A stretch of DNA of 64,000 nt from Hydrogenophaga sp. (lineage in GTDB: Bacteria > Pseudomonadota > Gammaproteobacteria > Burkholderiales > Burkholderiaceae_C). The notes under the pieces are model-generated. The model was not told the DNA's origin, ran no database searches, and worked only from the letters and a program-made list of their open reading frames with translations. Made by a program: the position numbers and the translations under genes. Positions within the stretch are counted from its first letter, which is position 1, and every line of letters begins with the position of its first letter. Positions 8,568 to 17,854 of this stretch are shown here, piece after piece. Where the stretch lies: the NCBI GenBank assembly GCA_016741995.1, contig JACVCO010000009.1, forward strand, positions 27,986-91,985. The letters are read 5' to 3'.

Positions 8568-9425
8568 ATGCTTTATCCCGAACTTTTCAAACAGCTCGAG
8601 TCCGTTCGCTGGGACATGGAGAAGGACATCCCGTGGGCGCAGTTCGATGGCGCGAAGCTGAGCGACGAGCAGGCGCAGACCATCAAGATGAACGCCATCA
8701 CCGAGTGGGCGGCGCTGCCGGCCACCGAGATGTTCCTGCGCGACAACCGGGACGACTCCGATTTCTCGGCCTTCATGTCGATCTGGTTCTTCGAGGAGCA
8801 GAAGCACTCGCTGGTGCTGATGGAATACCTCAAGCGCTTCCGCCCCGACCTCGCGCCCACCGAGCAGGAACTGCACGAGATCCGCTTCGAGTTCGACCCG
8901 GCGCCTGCGCTGGAAACGCTCATGCTGCATTTCTGCGGCGAGATCCGCCTCAACCACTGGTACCGCCGCGCGTCCGAGTGGCACACCGAGCCGGTCATCA
9001 AGCACATCTACACCACGCTCAGCCAGGACGAAGCCCGCCACGGCGGTGCCTACCTGCGCTACATGCGCCGCGCCATCGGCAAGTTCGGCGACGAGGCCCG
9101 CTCGGCCTTTGCCAAGGTCGGCGTGCTGATGGCCAGCGCGCGCCGCACCGCGCAGGCGCTGCACCCCACCAACCTGCACGTCAACAAGGCCCTGTTCCCC
9201 AAGGACACCATCCAGAGCCGCCTGCCCAACCCCGAGTGGCTCGAGCATTGGCTGGACAAGCAGATCGCCTTCGATGCCGTGTGGGAGGGCAAGGTGGTTG
9301 ACCGCATCCTGCACAACATGAGCCTGTTGATGGACAGCAGCTTCAAGTCGGTGCAGGAACTCAACCGCTTCCGCAAGTCGCTCTCCGTGGGCGGCGCCGG
9401 CGGCCCGTTGCCGTCGGCCGCGTGA
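8568..9425 (+). CDS. ferritin-like di-iron protein
   Basis: 285 residues. Two iron-binding E-x-x-H motifs are visible, E77-Q-K-H80 and E155-A-R-H158, with further candidate ligands E46 or E54 and E125, the spacing expected of a four-helix-bundle di-iron carboxylate protein such as acyl-ACP desaturases and ferritin-like oxygenases. The start at 8568 has a GAGAGAG Shine-Dalgarno-like stretch 8 or so bases upstream and begins MLYPELFKQL; an in-frame ATG 30 bases earlier has no such support. It is divergent from the Cfa-type lipid operon, so an O2-dependent step on an acyl chain is a reasonable guess, though a general ferritin-like role is not excluded. Confidence 0.82.
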   Translation: MLYPELFKQLESVRWDMEKDIPWAQFDGAKLSDEQAQTIKMNAITEWAALPATEMFLRDNRDDSDFSAFMSIWFFEEQKHSLVLMEYLKRFRPDLAPTEQELHEIRFEFDPAPALETLMLHFCGEIRLNHWYRRASEWHTEPVIKHIYTTLSQDEARHGGAYLRYMRRAIGKFGDEARSAFAKVGVLMASARRTAQALHPTNLHVNKALFPKDTIQSRLPNPEWLEHWLDKQIAFDAVWEGKVVDRILHNMSLLMDSSFKSVQELNRFRKSLSVGGAGGPLPSAA

Positions 9426-9438
9426 CGCGGGCGGCCGA

Positions 9439-10044
9439 CTAGGGCCGCGTTGCCGGGCCCGGCGCGCGGCGGGCCCAGAAGGCGCTGAGCGCGCCCAGCA
9501 GCACCCCCCAGACCACGCCGGTCAGGTGGGCCGCCTGCACCACCGGCAGGTCGGTGTCGGCGTTCAGCACCACCGGGTGGTACCAGCCCCGCTCGAGCAT
9601 GACCTTGAACAGCAGGCCGCCGAGCAACGTGGCACCCCAGGGCCGCGCACCGCGCGGAGCCGCGCCCATCAGCAAGTGCAGGCCCAGCACCGCCACGCCG
9701 GCGTGCAGCAGGCCCGACAGGCCGACCGCGTGACCCACCTGGGGCCACAGGATCAGGCTGGCCTGCAGCAGCGGCCAGCTCAGCGCCCAGGCCAGCGCGG
9801 CCGACAGCGGCGGGCGCCGCATCCAGCCGGTGGCCGTGAGTGCGCCCAGCGCGAGCTGGTTGCCGATCAGGTGGGGGGTGTTCAGGTGCACCCAGGCGCT
9901 GGTCCACAGCGTCCAGGCGTGCGAGGGCCAGTCGTCGGCGTGCCAGGTGAGTGCCTGCACCGCGGGCTCGCGCGCCCACCACATCAGCATGCTGGCCACG
10001 CCATGCAGCACGCACAACAGCAACCAGGCGCGCGTGCCCCTCAT
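9439..10044 (-). CDS. rhomboid-family intramembrane serine protease, rhombosortase type
   Basis: 201 residues with about six hydrophobic segments. The catalytic Ser is in GLSGLLH (Ser 110) and the catalytic His in AAHLTGVVWG (His 173); WVHLNTPHLIGNQLALG resembles the rhomboid loop and helix 2 (H-x-x-x-N). The compact size and the GLSG-x-LH pattern fit the rhombosortase branch, which processes proteins with GlyGly-CTERM tails. The start at 10044 was chosen because it overlaps the glnE stop (ATGA); the reading frame extends a little further upstream. No GlyGly-CTERM substrate was found in the window. Confidence 0.75.
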   Translation of the reverse strand: MRGTRAWLLLCVLHGVASMLMWWAREPAVQALTWHADDWPSHAWTLWTSAWVHLNTPHLIGNQLALGALTATGWMRRPPLSAALAWALSWPLLQASLILWPQVGHAVGLSGLLHAGVAVLGLHLLMGAAPRGARPWGATLLGGLLFKVMLERGWYHPVVLNADTDLPVVQAAHLTGVVWGVLLGALSAFWARRAPGPATRP

Positions 10045-12845
10045 GCGGTGGTTGTGTCCCCGAGCACTTCCTGCCACAGGCGGCGCACGGCCTGTGCCTC
10101 GGCCTGCAGTTCGGCCGGCTCCACCTGCGTGGGGGACTCGTCCAGGCGGGCGCGGTGCTGCACCTGACGCAGGCGGCGGTAGGCCCGGGCGGTCTCTTCA
10201 CCCAGCCCCGGGGCCAACAGGCCCGCGGCCTCGGCACGGCGCAGCAGGTTGATGTTGCCCGTGTTGGCGCGCAGCTCCGGGTGCGCGCGCGAATGCAGCA
10301 GCACCAGGTACTGCACCACGAACTCCACGTCGACCATGCCCCCCGGGCTGTGCTTGACGTCGAAGCGCTCGCCGCGCACGGGGTGGGCGGCACGCACCTT
10401 CGTGCGCATGGCCACGATCTCGCCGGCCAGTGCCACCGCGTCGCGCGGGGCGGTGATGACGGCTTCGCGCACGGCGTCGAAGCGGCCCGCCAGGCCCGCG
10501 CTGCCGAGCACGAAGCGCGCGCGCGTCATGGCCTGGTGTTCCCAGGTCCACGCGGTGTTGCTGCCGCGCTGGGTCTGGTACTTCTCGTACGCCTCGAAGC
10601 TGGTGACCAGCAGGCCCGAGTTGCCGTTCGGGCGCAGCGCGGTGTCGATCTCGAACAGGTCGCCCTCGCCGGTCTTGACGGTGAGCCAGTTGATCATCTT
10701 GCGCACGAAGGCGGCGTAGATCTCGGCGGCGTTCTCGTGGGCGTCCTCGTAGACGAAGACGATGTCGAGATCGCTGCCGTAGCCCAGCTCTTTGCCGCCG
10801 AGCTTGCCGTAGCCGATGATGGCGAAGGCCGGGGTGTCGCGGTGGCGGTTCTTCAGGCGCTGCCAGCACCAGCGCGCGGTCAGGCGCAGCACCGCGTCGG
10901 CCAGCGCCGAGAGGTCGTCGGCCACCTGCTCGACGGTGAGCTTGCCTTCGACATCGCGCGCCAGCGTGCGGAAGGTCTCGGCGTGGTGGGCGCGGCGCAG
11001 CAGGTTGAGCAGGGCCTCTTCGTCGTCCTCGCGCGTGGCGCGCAGCGAGGCCAGGCGCGCTTCGCATTCGGCCTCGAACGCCTCGGCGTCGAAGCGCTCG
11101 GCCAGCAGTTGCTGGCTGGCGAGTTCGTCGATCACGCCCGGGTGCTGCATGAGGTAGCGCGCCGGCCATTTGGCCGCACCCAGCAGGCGCAGCAGTCGCT
11201 CGTGCACCGAGGGCCGCTCCTGCAGCAACGCGAGGTAGCTTTCGCGGCGCAGCAGCGGCTCGATCCAGTCGGTCATGCGCAGCGCGGCCAGCTCGCTCAC
11301 GCGGCCTTCCTCGAGCCAGGCGCCGGTGCGCTGGACCAGGCGGACCAGCCGCATGCGCGCGTCCTCGCGCAGGGCCTGCACGCGGGGGTGCTCGCGCCAC
11401 TGGCGCACACGCGCGGCGAAGCCTTCGGGCAACTGCTCCAGCACGGCGTCGAGCGTGTCGCCCGCGGTGCGGGGCACGCCGCCGTTGCAGCCCTTGCCCT
11501 TGCAGGCGGCCTGTTTGTCGCCACCGAGCAGGATGTCGAACTCCTCGGCCACCGTCTCGCGGTGCGCGTCGAGCGCGTGCAGGAAGGCGCAGGTGTTGGC
11601 GAAACCCATGGTGGCCGCGAGCCAGGCGAGATCCTCGTCGCGCTCGGGCATCACGTGGGTCTGCTGGTCGTCCAGGTACTGGATGCGGTGCTCCACCTGG
11701 CGCAGGAACTCGTAGGCACGGGCCAGCGCCTCGGCCTTGTCGGCGGGCATCAGGCCGGCTTTGCTCACGCGCTGCAGCGCGCCCAGCGTGGGCCGCGTGC
11801 GCAGCTCGGGGAACTGGCCGCCACGCACCACCTGCAGCAGCTGCACGGTGAATTCGATTTCGCGGATGCCGCCGCGCGAAAGCTTCACGTCGTTGGCGCG
11901 GCCCGGGTTGCCCGCGGCGCGCTTGGACGCGTGGTCGCGAATCTGGCGGTGCAGCACGCGCAGCGACTCGAACACGCCGTAGTCGAGGTAGCGGCGGAAC
12001 ACGAAGGGCAGCACCGTGCCGCGCAGCGCCTGCATGCCCGGCGCCTTGATCGCCGCGGCCGGCGCGATCACGCGGCTCTTGAGCCAGGCGAAGCGCTCCC
12101 ACTCGCGGCCCTGCACCAGGAAGTACTCCTCGAGCGCCCCGAGCGAGACCACGCTCGGCCCGGAATTGCCGTTGGGCCGCAAGGCCAGATCTACGCGGAA
12201 CACGCAGCCGTGTTCGGTGGTTTCGCCCACCGTCTGGTACAGGTGCTTGACCACCTTGGCGAAGTACTCCTGGTTGCTCACGCGGTTGCGCCCTTCGGCG
12301 TTGCCCGCGGTCTCGCCGTCCTGGTCGTACACGTAGATCAGGTCGATGTCGCTCGACACGTTGAGCTCGCGCGCACCCAGCTTGCCCATGCCGATGACCC
12401 AGATCTGCGCGCGCTGGCCGCTGGCCGCGGCCACGGGCATGCCGTGCAGCGCATCGAGTTCGGCAAACGCCAGCTGGCAGGCGGCGTCGAGGGCCAGTTC
12501 GGCCAGCTCGGTCACGGCGCGCGTGACGGCCGACAGCGGCGCGCCCTGTTCGGTGTCGATCACCACCAGGCGCTCGAGCACCAGGTGGCGCAACACACGC
12601 AACGCGGCCGGCACGGGCAGGCCGCGCGCGCCGGTGAGCGTGTCCAGGCAGGCCTGCATGGTGGCCTTGTCCGGGGCACCCGGCGGCAGGCAGGCCAGCG
12701 CGTCGGCGTAGCGGCGCCGGATGCGCTGCACGAAGCGGGAGTGGTCGGCGCGGCGGTCGGCGGTGCCGAACGCGGCGTCGGAGTTCACATTCGTTGACAA
12801 GAAGCGCTCACCGAAGTCGGAACCCGGGCAGGGATGCCCCGTCAT
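10041..12845 (-). CDS. glnE: bifunctional glutamine synthetase adenylyltransferase/adenylyl-removing enzyme
   Basis: 934 residues from the chosen start, near the usual 930-950. It has the duplicated architecture of GlnE: an N-terminal adenylyl-removase half with GMGKLGARELNVSSDIDLIY and a C-terminal adenylyl-transferase half with GYGKLGGKELGYGSDLDIV, each with a D-x-D metal motif, plus LALRPNGNSGPSV and TALRPNGNSGLLV. It adds or removes AMP on glutamine synthetase in response to PII, controlling nitrogen assimilation. The start is uncertain: ATG 12845 and GTG 12788 are both possible, and the open frame reaches 12908, inside the divergent YhdP-like gene. No clear ribosome-binding site precedes either. 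Confidence 0.93.
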   Translation of the reverse strand: MTGHPCPGSDFGERFLSTNVNSDAAFGTADRRADHSRFVQRIRRRYADALACLPPGAPDKATMQACLDTLTGARGLPVPAALRVLRHLVLERLVVIDTEQGAPLSAVTRAVTELAELALDAACQLAFAELDALHGMPVAAASGQRAQIWVIGMGKLGARELNVSSDIDLIYVYDQDGETAGNAEGRNRVSNQEYFAKVVKHLYQTVGETTEHGCVFRVDLALRPNGNSGPSVVSLGALEEYFLVQGREWERFAWLKSRVIAPAAAIKAPGMQALRGTVLPFVFRRYLDYGVFESLRVLHRQIRDHASKRAAGNPGRANDVKLSRGGIREIEFTVQLLQVVRGGQFPELRTRPTLGALQRVSKAGLMPADKAEALARAYEFLRQVEHRIQYLDDQQTHVMPERDEDLAWLAATMGFANTCAFLHALDAHRETVAEEFDILLGGDKQAACKGKGCNGGVPRTAGDTLDAVLEQLPEGFAARVRQWREHPRVQALREDARMRLVRLVQRTGAWLEEGRVSELAALRMTDWIEPLLRRESYLALLQERPSVHERLLRLLGAAKWPARYLMQHPGVIDELASQQLLAERFDAEAFEAECEARLASLRATREDDEEALLNLLRRAHHAETFRTLARDVEGKLTVEQVADDLSALADAVLRLTARWCWQRLKNRHRDTPAFAIIGYGKLGGKELGYGSDLDIVFVYEDAHENAAEIYAAFVRKMINWLTVKTGEGDLFEIDTALRPNGNSGLLVTSFEAYEKYQTQRGSNTAWTWEHQAMTRARFVLGSAGLAGRFDAVREAVITAPRDAVALAGEIVAMRTKVRAAHPVRGERFDVKHSPGGMVDVEFVVQYLVLLHSRAHPELRANTGNINLLRRAEAAGLLAPGLGEETARAYRRLRQVQHRARLDESPTQVEPAELQAEAQAVRRLWQEVLGDTTTA

Positions 12846-12848
12846 AAT
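12843..12848 (+). promoter_or_regulatory. candidate -10 box very close to the YhdP-like start
   Basis: CATAAT followed by TCGCG lies only six bases before the ATG at 12854 and inside the glnE start codon region. If used, transcription would begin at about that ATG, giving a leaderless mRNA or implying that the real start is the internal ATG at 12944. Confidence 0.3.
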
Positions 12849-12853
12849 TCGCG

Positions 12854-15800
12854 ATGGACATGATGCGATCCCACCAGGCCAGCACCGACCGCGACGACGG
12901 TGCCGCACCGGCCGGCCGCGTGCTGCGGCTGTGGGCGCTCGCCATGCGCGTGCTCCTGTGGCTGCTGGCCGGGCTCTGGGGCATCTTCCTGCTCACCTGG
13001 ATCGTTTTGCAGGCGTGGATTGTGCCGCGGATCGAAACCTGGCGCCCTGACCTGGAACGGTGGGCGACCCAGGCGGTCGGGGTTGAGGTGCGCATCGGTT
13101 CGATCCACTCCCTGCCCGCCCCTGCGGGCGCCGGCTGGCTGCCCCCGCTGGTGCCGTCTTTCGAGCTGCGCGAGGTGCAACTGCTCGACGCCGGCGGGCG
13201 CCGCGCGCTGCAATTGCCGGTGGTGCGCGGGGCGGTCTCGGTGGCCTCGCTCTGGCGCGGGGGTTTCGAGCAAATCCTGATCGAGCGGCCGGTGCTCGAC
13301 GTGCGCCGGCTGGTCAGTGGCCGCATCCAGATCGCGGGCATCGAATCCTCGGCCGAGGGCGGCGGCGGCGGCGGCACGGGCATCGATTGGTTTTTCGATC
13401 AGAGCGAGTTCGTGATCCGCGGCGGTACCGTGCGCTGGATCGACGAACGCCGGGCCCAGCCGCCGGTGCTGCTGCGCGAGCTCGACTTCGTCGCGCGCAA
13501 CGGCCACCGTTCGCACGAGCTGCGGCTGGATGCCTCGCCCGAGCCCGAATGGGGCGACCGCTTCAGCCTGCGCGCCCAGCTGCGCGAACCGCTGCTGCGC
13601 CTGCCCGGCGCCGCACCGCGGTCCGAGCCCTGGCAGGACTGGACGGGCCAGGTCTACGCCGAGTTCGCGCGTGTCGACGTGGCGCGCCTGCGCCGCCACG
13701 CCGACTTCAGCGAACAGGGCGTGGAGGTGCGCAGCGGCCAGGGCGCGCTGCGCGCGTGGGTGCGCCTGCAGCGCGGGCAGGTCGAGGGGGTCACGCTCGA
13801 CGCCGCACTCGGCGGCGTCGATCTGCAGCTCGGGCCCGAACTGCCGGCGCTGGCGCTCGAACACCTCGATGGCCGCCTGGAGGCGAGCTGGTCCGGCGCC
13901 GCCTGGACCCTGAGCACCGAGCGGCTGGCGTTCCGCACCCCCGAAGGCCTGGCCTGGGACGGCGCCTCGGTGCGGGTGGAACACCAGCCGGCGCGCGAAC
14001 GCCAGGGCCCGCGCACCGCGGTGCAGGCGCAGGGCGTGGACCTGGCCACGTTGGCCGGCATGGCGGAACGCCTGCCCCTGCCGGCCGACGCTCGCGGCTG
14101 GCTGGCGCGGCTGCAACCGCGCGGGCGGCTCGAACGCATCGACCTGCTGTGGCAGGCCCGCGGCAGCGGGCCCATGGCCGAACACACCGTGGCGCGAGCG
14201 CAAGGCCGCGTCAGCGGTCTGGCACTCGCGGGCGAGCCCAGCGGCCGGCTCTCGCGCAGCGGGCGCTTCCCCCTGCCCGGGCGCCCCGGCGTGGAAGGGG
14301 CCGACATCGATTTCGAGCTCGACCAGGACGGCGGGCGCGCGCAGCTCGCGCTGCGCCAGGGCGCGCTCGATTTCCCCGACGTGTTCGAGACCACCCGCAT
14401 CGACCTCGACCGGCTCGACGCCCGTGTGCGCTGGCGCGTGCAGGGCGAGCGCATCGAGGTCGATCTCGACGAGGGCAGCTTCGCCAACGCCCACGCCGAA
14501 GGCAGCTTGCGCGTGCGTTGGCACACCGGCGACCCGGCCACCAGCCCGGCGCGCGCGCGCTTTCCGGGCGTGCTCGACCTGACGGCCAACCTCACGCGCG
14601 CCGACGGCACGGCGGTGCACCGCTACCTGCCGCTGAGCGTGCGCGAAAGCGCACGGCACTACGTGCGCGAGGCGGTGCTGGCGGGGGGTTCGCGCCAGGT
14701 GGGCTTTCGCGTCCAGGGCGAAATCCAGGACATACCCTTCGACGAGCCGCAGCACACGCCCGGCACCTTCCGCATCACCGCCGCGCTCGAGGGCGTGGAC
14801 TTCAACCACCTGCCCACGTTCCTGCAGGCGCCGGGCGACGCTCCCTGGCCCGGCGTGCGCCGCGCGCGCGCGCAGTTCGAGCTCGACCGCGCGGCCATGC
14901 GCATCACCGGCATCGAAGGCGAACTCGAAGGGGCCAGCGGCGTGCGCGTCGACCGGGGGTCGGTGATCGTCGAGAACCTCGTGCACGAGCCCGTGGTGCA
15001 GGTGCGCGTGCGCGCCAGCGGCCCGGGCGCGTCGATGCTGGGGCACGTGCAGCGCACGCCGATCAACGCCTACACGCAGCAGGCGCTGGCGCGGGCCACG
15101 GCCAACGGCCCCGCGGTGGCCGAGGTGCAGATCGACCTGCCGCTGCAGGACCTGCGCGCCACGCGCGTGCGCGGCAGCGTGCAGCTCGACGGCACCGACC
15201 TGCGCATCACGCCCGCCTCGCCGCTGCTGGCCAGGGCGCGCGGCAAGCTCGACTTCACCGAAGACGGTTTCACCTTCACCGGCGCGCGCGCCCAGGTGCT
15301 GGGCGGCGAGCTGGTGTTCGACGGCGGCCTGCGCGCCGATGCGCAAGGCCAGCCCGCGCTGCAGTTCCGCGGCCAGGGCACGGCGAGCGCCGCCGGCCTG
15401 CGCGAGGGGGGGCTGGGTCCGGCGTCGGCGCTGTTCGCCCACGCCAGCGGCAGCACCGCCTACGCCGTGCAACTGGGCTTTCGCGGCGGTGAGCCCGAGC
15501 TGCGCATCAACAGCACGCTGCAGGGCCTGGCGCTGCAACTGCCGGCGCCGCTGGCCAAACCCGCCGAGGCCACCTGGCCGGCGCGTTTCGACAGCAGCGT
15601 GTCGGCCCTGCAGGCCGATGGCCGCGCCGCGCGCGAGCGCTGGTTGCTCACGCTCGGGCCCGCGAACCAGCCCGTGATCGATCTGCACCTGGAGCGCGAG
15701 CTGGGCAATGCCGCCGCGGGCCCGCGCGGCAGTGTGGCCATCGGCCTGCCGGCCGGCGAGCGGGCGCCGCTGCCGGAGCGCGGGATCGCGGTGCAGGCGC

Positions 15801-17005
15801 GCGTGGGCGAGCTCGACCTCGACCGCTGGCGCCGCCTGGCCGACGCGACCCCGGTGCCTGGCGTCGAGGCCGCGGCCTGGATGCCCGACACGCTGTCCTT
15901 GCAGGCCGATGCCGTCGTGATGGACGCACGGCGCTTTCAGCGTGTGCTGATCGGCGCGTCGCGCGAGGGCGCGTCGTGGCGCGCCAGCGTGGACGCCGAC
16001 GAGCTCAACGGCTATGTCGAATACCGCCCCGCCGGGGCCGGCAGCGCCGGCAGCGTGTACGCGCGCCTGGCCCGCCTCACCCTGCCCAAGGCCGCGCCGC
16101 GCGAGGTCGAGCGGCTGCTGGAACAACCCACCACCGTGCCGGCGCTCGACATCGCGGTGGACGAGCTGCAGTGGGATGGCCGCTCGCTCGGCCGCGTGGA
16201 GGTCGAGGCCGTGAACCGTGGCGGGCCGGTGCGGGTGGGCGAATGGCGGCTCAATGCGCTGCGCGTCACGCTGCCCGAAGCCCGGCTCAGCGCCAGCGGC
16301 AACTGGGCGCCGCTGGCCGCCCAGGGCGATGCCGGCACCGGCGCGCAGCGCCGCACCGCGCTGCAGTTCCGCCTGGATGTGCAGGACAGCGGCGCGCTGC
16401 TCGAGCGCTTCGGGCGCGAGGGCCTGGTGCGCGGCGGCCGTGGCCGGCTGGAGGGCAACGTGGGCTGGCTGGGCACGCCCTTCGCGCCCGACTACCCCTC
16501 GCTGGCCGGCCAGCTGAAGCTCGACGTCGAACGGGGCCAGTTCCTCAAGGCCGAACCCGGCGCCGGCCGGCTGCTCGGTGTGCTCAGCCTGCAGGCGCTG
16601 CCGCGCCGCCTGACGCTCGACTTCCGCGACGTGTTCTCCGAAGGCTTCGCGTTCGATTTCGTGCGCGGCGACGCGCGCATCGAACGTGGCGTGGTGCACA
16701 CCAACAACCTGCAGATGAAGGGCGTGAACGCCGCGGTGCTGATGGAAGGCACGGCCGACCTCGCGCGCGAGACGCAGGACATCAAGGTGGTGGTGGTGCC
16801 CGAGCTCAACGCCGGCACCGCCTCGTTGATCGCCACCGCGATCAACCCCGCGGTGGGCCTGGGCACCTTCCTGGCGCAGTTCCTGTTGCGCCAACCCCTG
16901 CAGAGCGCGGCCACACAGGAGTTCCGCGTCAGCGGCAACTGGGCCGACCCGCAGGTGGAGAAAGTGGCGCGCAGCCCGGCGCCCGCCTCGCCCACGCTGC
17001 AGTAA
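12854..17005 (+). CDS. YhdP/AsmA-like envelope protein
   Basis: 1383 residues, the usual size of YhdP family proteins. One transmembrane helix lies near the N-terminus (about residues 32-56), followed by a very long periplasmic region of repetitive beta strands, and the C-terminal AsmA-like segment with TADLARETQDIKVVVVPELN and GLGTFLAQFLLR. Known relatives (YhdP, TamB, YdbH) bridge the periplasm and move phospholipid to the outer membrane. The first 30 residues before ATG 12944 are polar and poorly conserved in character, so translation may begin there. It is divergent from glnE with almost no space between starts, and the nitrilase gene follows 38 bases downstream. Confidence 0.85.
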   Translation: MDMMRSHQASTDRDDGAAPAGRVLRLWALAMRVLLWLLAGLWGIFLLTWIVLQAWIVPRIETWRPDLERWATQAVGVEVRIGSIHSLPAPAGAGWLPPLVPSFELREVQLLDAGGRRALQLPVVRGAVSVASLWRGGFEQILIERPVLDVRRLVSGRIQIAGIESSAEGGGGGGTGIDWFFDQSEFVIRGGTVRWIDERRAQPPVLLRELDFVARNGHRSHELRLDASPEPEWGDRFSLRAQLREPLLRLPGAAPRSEPWQDWTGQVYAEFARVDVARLRRHADFSEQGVEVRSGQGALRAWVRLQRGQVEGVTLDAALGGVDLQLGPELPALALEHLDGRLEASWSGAAWTLSTERLAFRTPEGLAWDGASVRVEHQPARERQGPRTAVQAQGVDLATLAGMAERLPLPADARGWLARLQPRGRLERIDLLWQARGSGPMAEHTVARAQGRVSGLALAGEPSGRLSRSGRFPLPGRPGVEGADIDFELDQDGGRAQLALRQGALDFPDVFETTRIDLDRLDARVRWRVQGERIEVDLDEGSFANAHAEGSLRVRWHTGDPATSPARARFPGVLDLTANLTRADGTAVHRYLPLSVRESARHYVREAVLAGGSRQVGFRVQGEIQDIPFDEPQHTPGTFRITAALEGVDFNHLPTFLQAPGDAPWPGVRRARAQFELDRAAMRITGIEGELEGASGVRVDRGSVIVENLVHEPVVQVRVRASGPGASMLGHVQRTPINAYTQQALARATANGPAVAEVQIDLPLQDLRATRVRGSVQLDGTDLRITPASPLLARARGKLDFTEDGFTFTGARAQVLGGELVFDGGLRADAQGQPALQFRGQGTASAAGLREGGLGPASALFAHASGSTAYAVQLGFRGGEPELRINSTLQGLALQLPAPLAKPAEATWPARFDSSVSALQADGRAARERWLLTLGPANQPVIDLHLERELGNAAAGPRGSVAIGLPAGERAPLPERGIAVQARVGELDLDRWRRLADATPVPGVEAAAWMPDTLSLQADAVVMDARRFQRVLIGASREGASWRASVDADELNGYVEYRPAGAGSAGSVYARLARLTLPKAAPREVERLLEQPTTVPALDIAVDELQWDGRSLGRVEVEAVNRGGPVRVGEWRLNALRVTLPEARLSASGNWAPLAAQGDAGTGAQRRTALQFRLDVQDSGALLERFGREGLVRGGRGRLEGNVGWLGTPFAPDYPSLAGQLKLDVERGQFLKAEPGAGRLLGVLSLQALPRRLTLDFRDVFSEGFAFDFVRGDARIERGVVHTNNLQMKGVNAAVLMEGTADLARETQDIKVVVVPELNAGTASLIATAINPAVGLGTFLAQFLLRQPLQSAATQEFRVSGNWADPQVEKVARSPAPASPTLQ

Positions 17006-17043
17006 GCTCGGCCGCTTCCCTGCACGCTGTCACAGGAAGCCGC

Positions 17044-17850
17044 ATGAAAGTCGCCGCCATCCAGATGGTCTCGGGCATCAGCCTGGACGCCAACCTCAGC
17101 GAAGCCCTGCGCCTGCTGCGCCTGGCCGCCGCCGCCGGCACCGAACTCGCGGTGCTGCCCGAGTACTTCTGCTTCATGGGTGCGCGCGACGCCGACAAGC
17201 TCGTCATCGCCGAAACCCAGGGCCTCGGCCGGGTGCAGGATTTCCTGAGCGACGCCGCGCGCGAGCTCAAGATGACCATCGTCGGCGGCACATTGCCGAT
17301 GGCCACCGACGATCCCACGCGCGCGTCGAACAGCTCGCTCGTCTTCGACGCCAAGGGCCACCGCGTCAGCCGCTACGACAAGATCCACCTGTTCCGCTAC
17401 GACAACGGGCGCGAGCGCTACGACGAAGCGGCCGTGCTGCGCGCGGGCGACGCACCCACCACCTTCGAACTGCGCGACCACGCGGGCGAGGCCTGGCGCA
17501 TCGGCCAGAGCGTGTGCTACGACCTGCGCTTCGCCGAGCTCTACCGCACCCTCGCGGCCGACGTGCTGCTGGTGCCCGCGGCCTTCACCCACACCACCGG
17601 CTCGGCGCACTGGGAGGTGCTGCTGCGCGCCCGCGCGATCGAGAACCAGGCCTACGTGATCGCCAGCGCCCAGGGCGGCATCCACGAGAACGGCCGCCGC
17701 ACCTGGGGCCACAGCATGGTGATCGACCCCTGGGGCCAGGTCATGGCCCTGCACGCCGAAGGCGCGGGCCTGGCGCTGGCCGACATCGACATGGCGCGCC
17801 TGCGCCAGGTGCGCGAGCAACTGCCCTCGCTGCAGCACCGCGTGCTCTGA
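17044..17850 (+). CDS. carbon-nitrogen hydrolase (nitrilase superfamily, Nit1/YbeM-like)
   Basis: 268 residues. The Glu-Lys-Cys triad is visible: E40 in LPEYF, K113 in YDKIHLF, and C158 in SVCYDLRF. The overall pattern, with RASNSSLVFDAKG, IASAQGGIHENGRRTWGHS and the AMVIDPWG-like block, resembles Nit1/YbeM amidases, which clear deaminated glutathione. That substrate is inferred by family resemblance; another small amide is possible. It begins with ATG 38 bases after the YhdP-like stop and ends four bases before the sensor kinase, so these genes may be co-transcribed. Confidence 0.9.
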   Translation: MKVAAIQMVSGISLDANLSEALRLLRLAAAAGTELAVLPEYFCFMGARDADKLVIAETQGLGRVQDFLSDAARELKMTIVGGTLPMATDDPTRASNSSLVFDAKGHRVSRYDKIHLFRYDNGRERYDEAAVLRAGDAPTTFELRDHAGEAWRIGQSVCYDLRFAELYRTLAADVLLVPAAFTHTTGSAHWEVLLRARAIENQAYVIASAQGGIHENGRRTWGHSMVIDPWGQVMALHAEGAGLALADIDMARLRQVREQLPSLQHRVL

Positions 17851-17854
17851 CGCC

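Noticed and set aside
13361..13380. A GGC trinucleotide run
   Set aside because: It encodes a short Gly linker in the YhdP-like protein; no evidence of a variable repeat or regulatory role.
12842..16894. A 1350-codon open frame on the minus strand opposite the YhdP-like gene
   Set aside because: It is the antisense shadow of a very GC-rich gene: low-complexity Ala/Arg/Gln/His composition, no recognisable motif, and full overlap with a recognised coding region.
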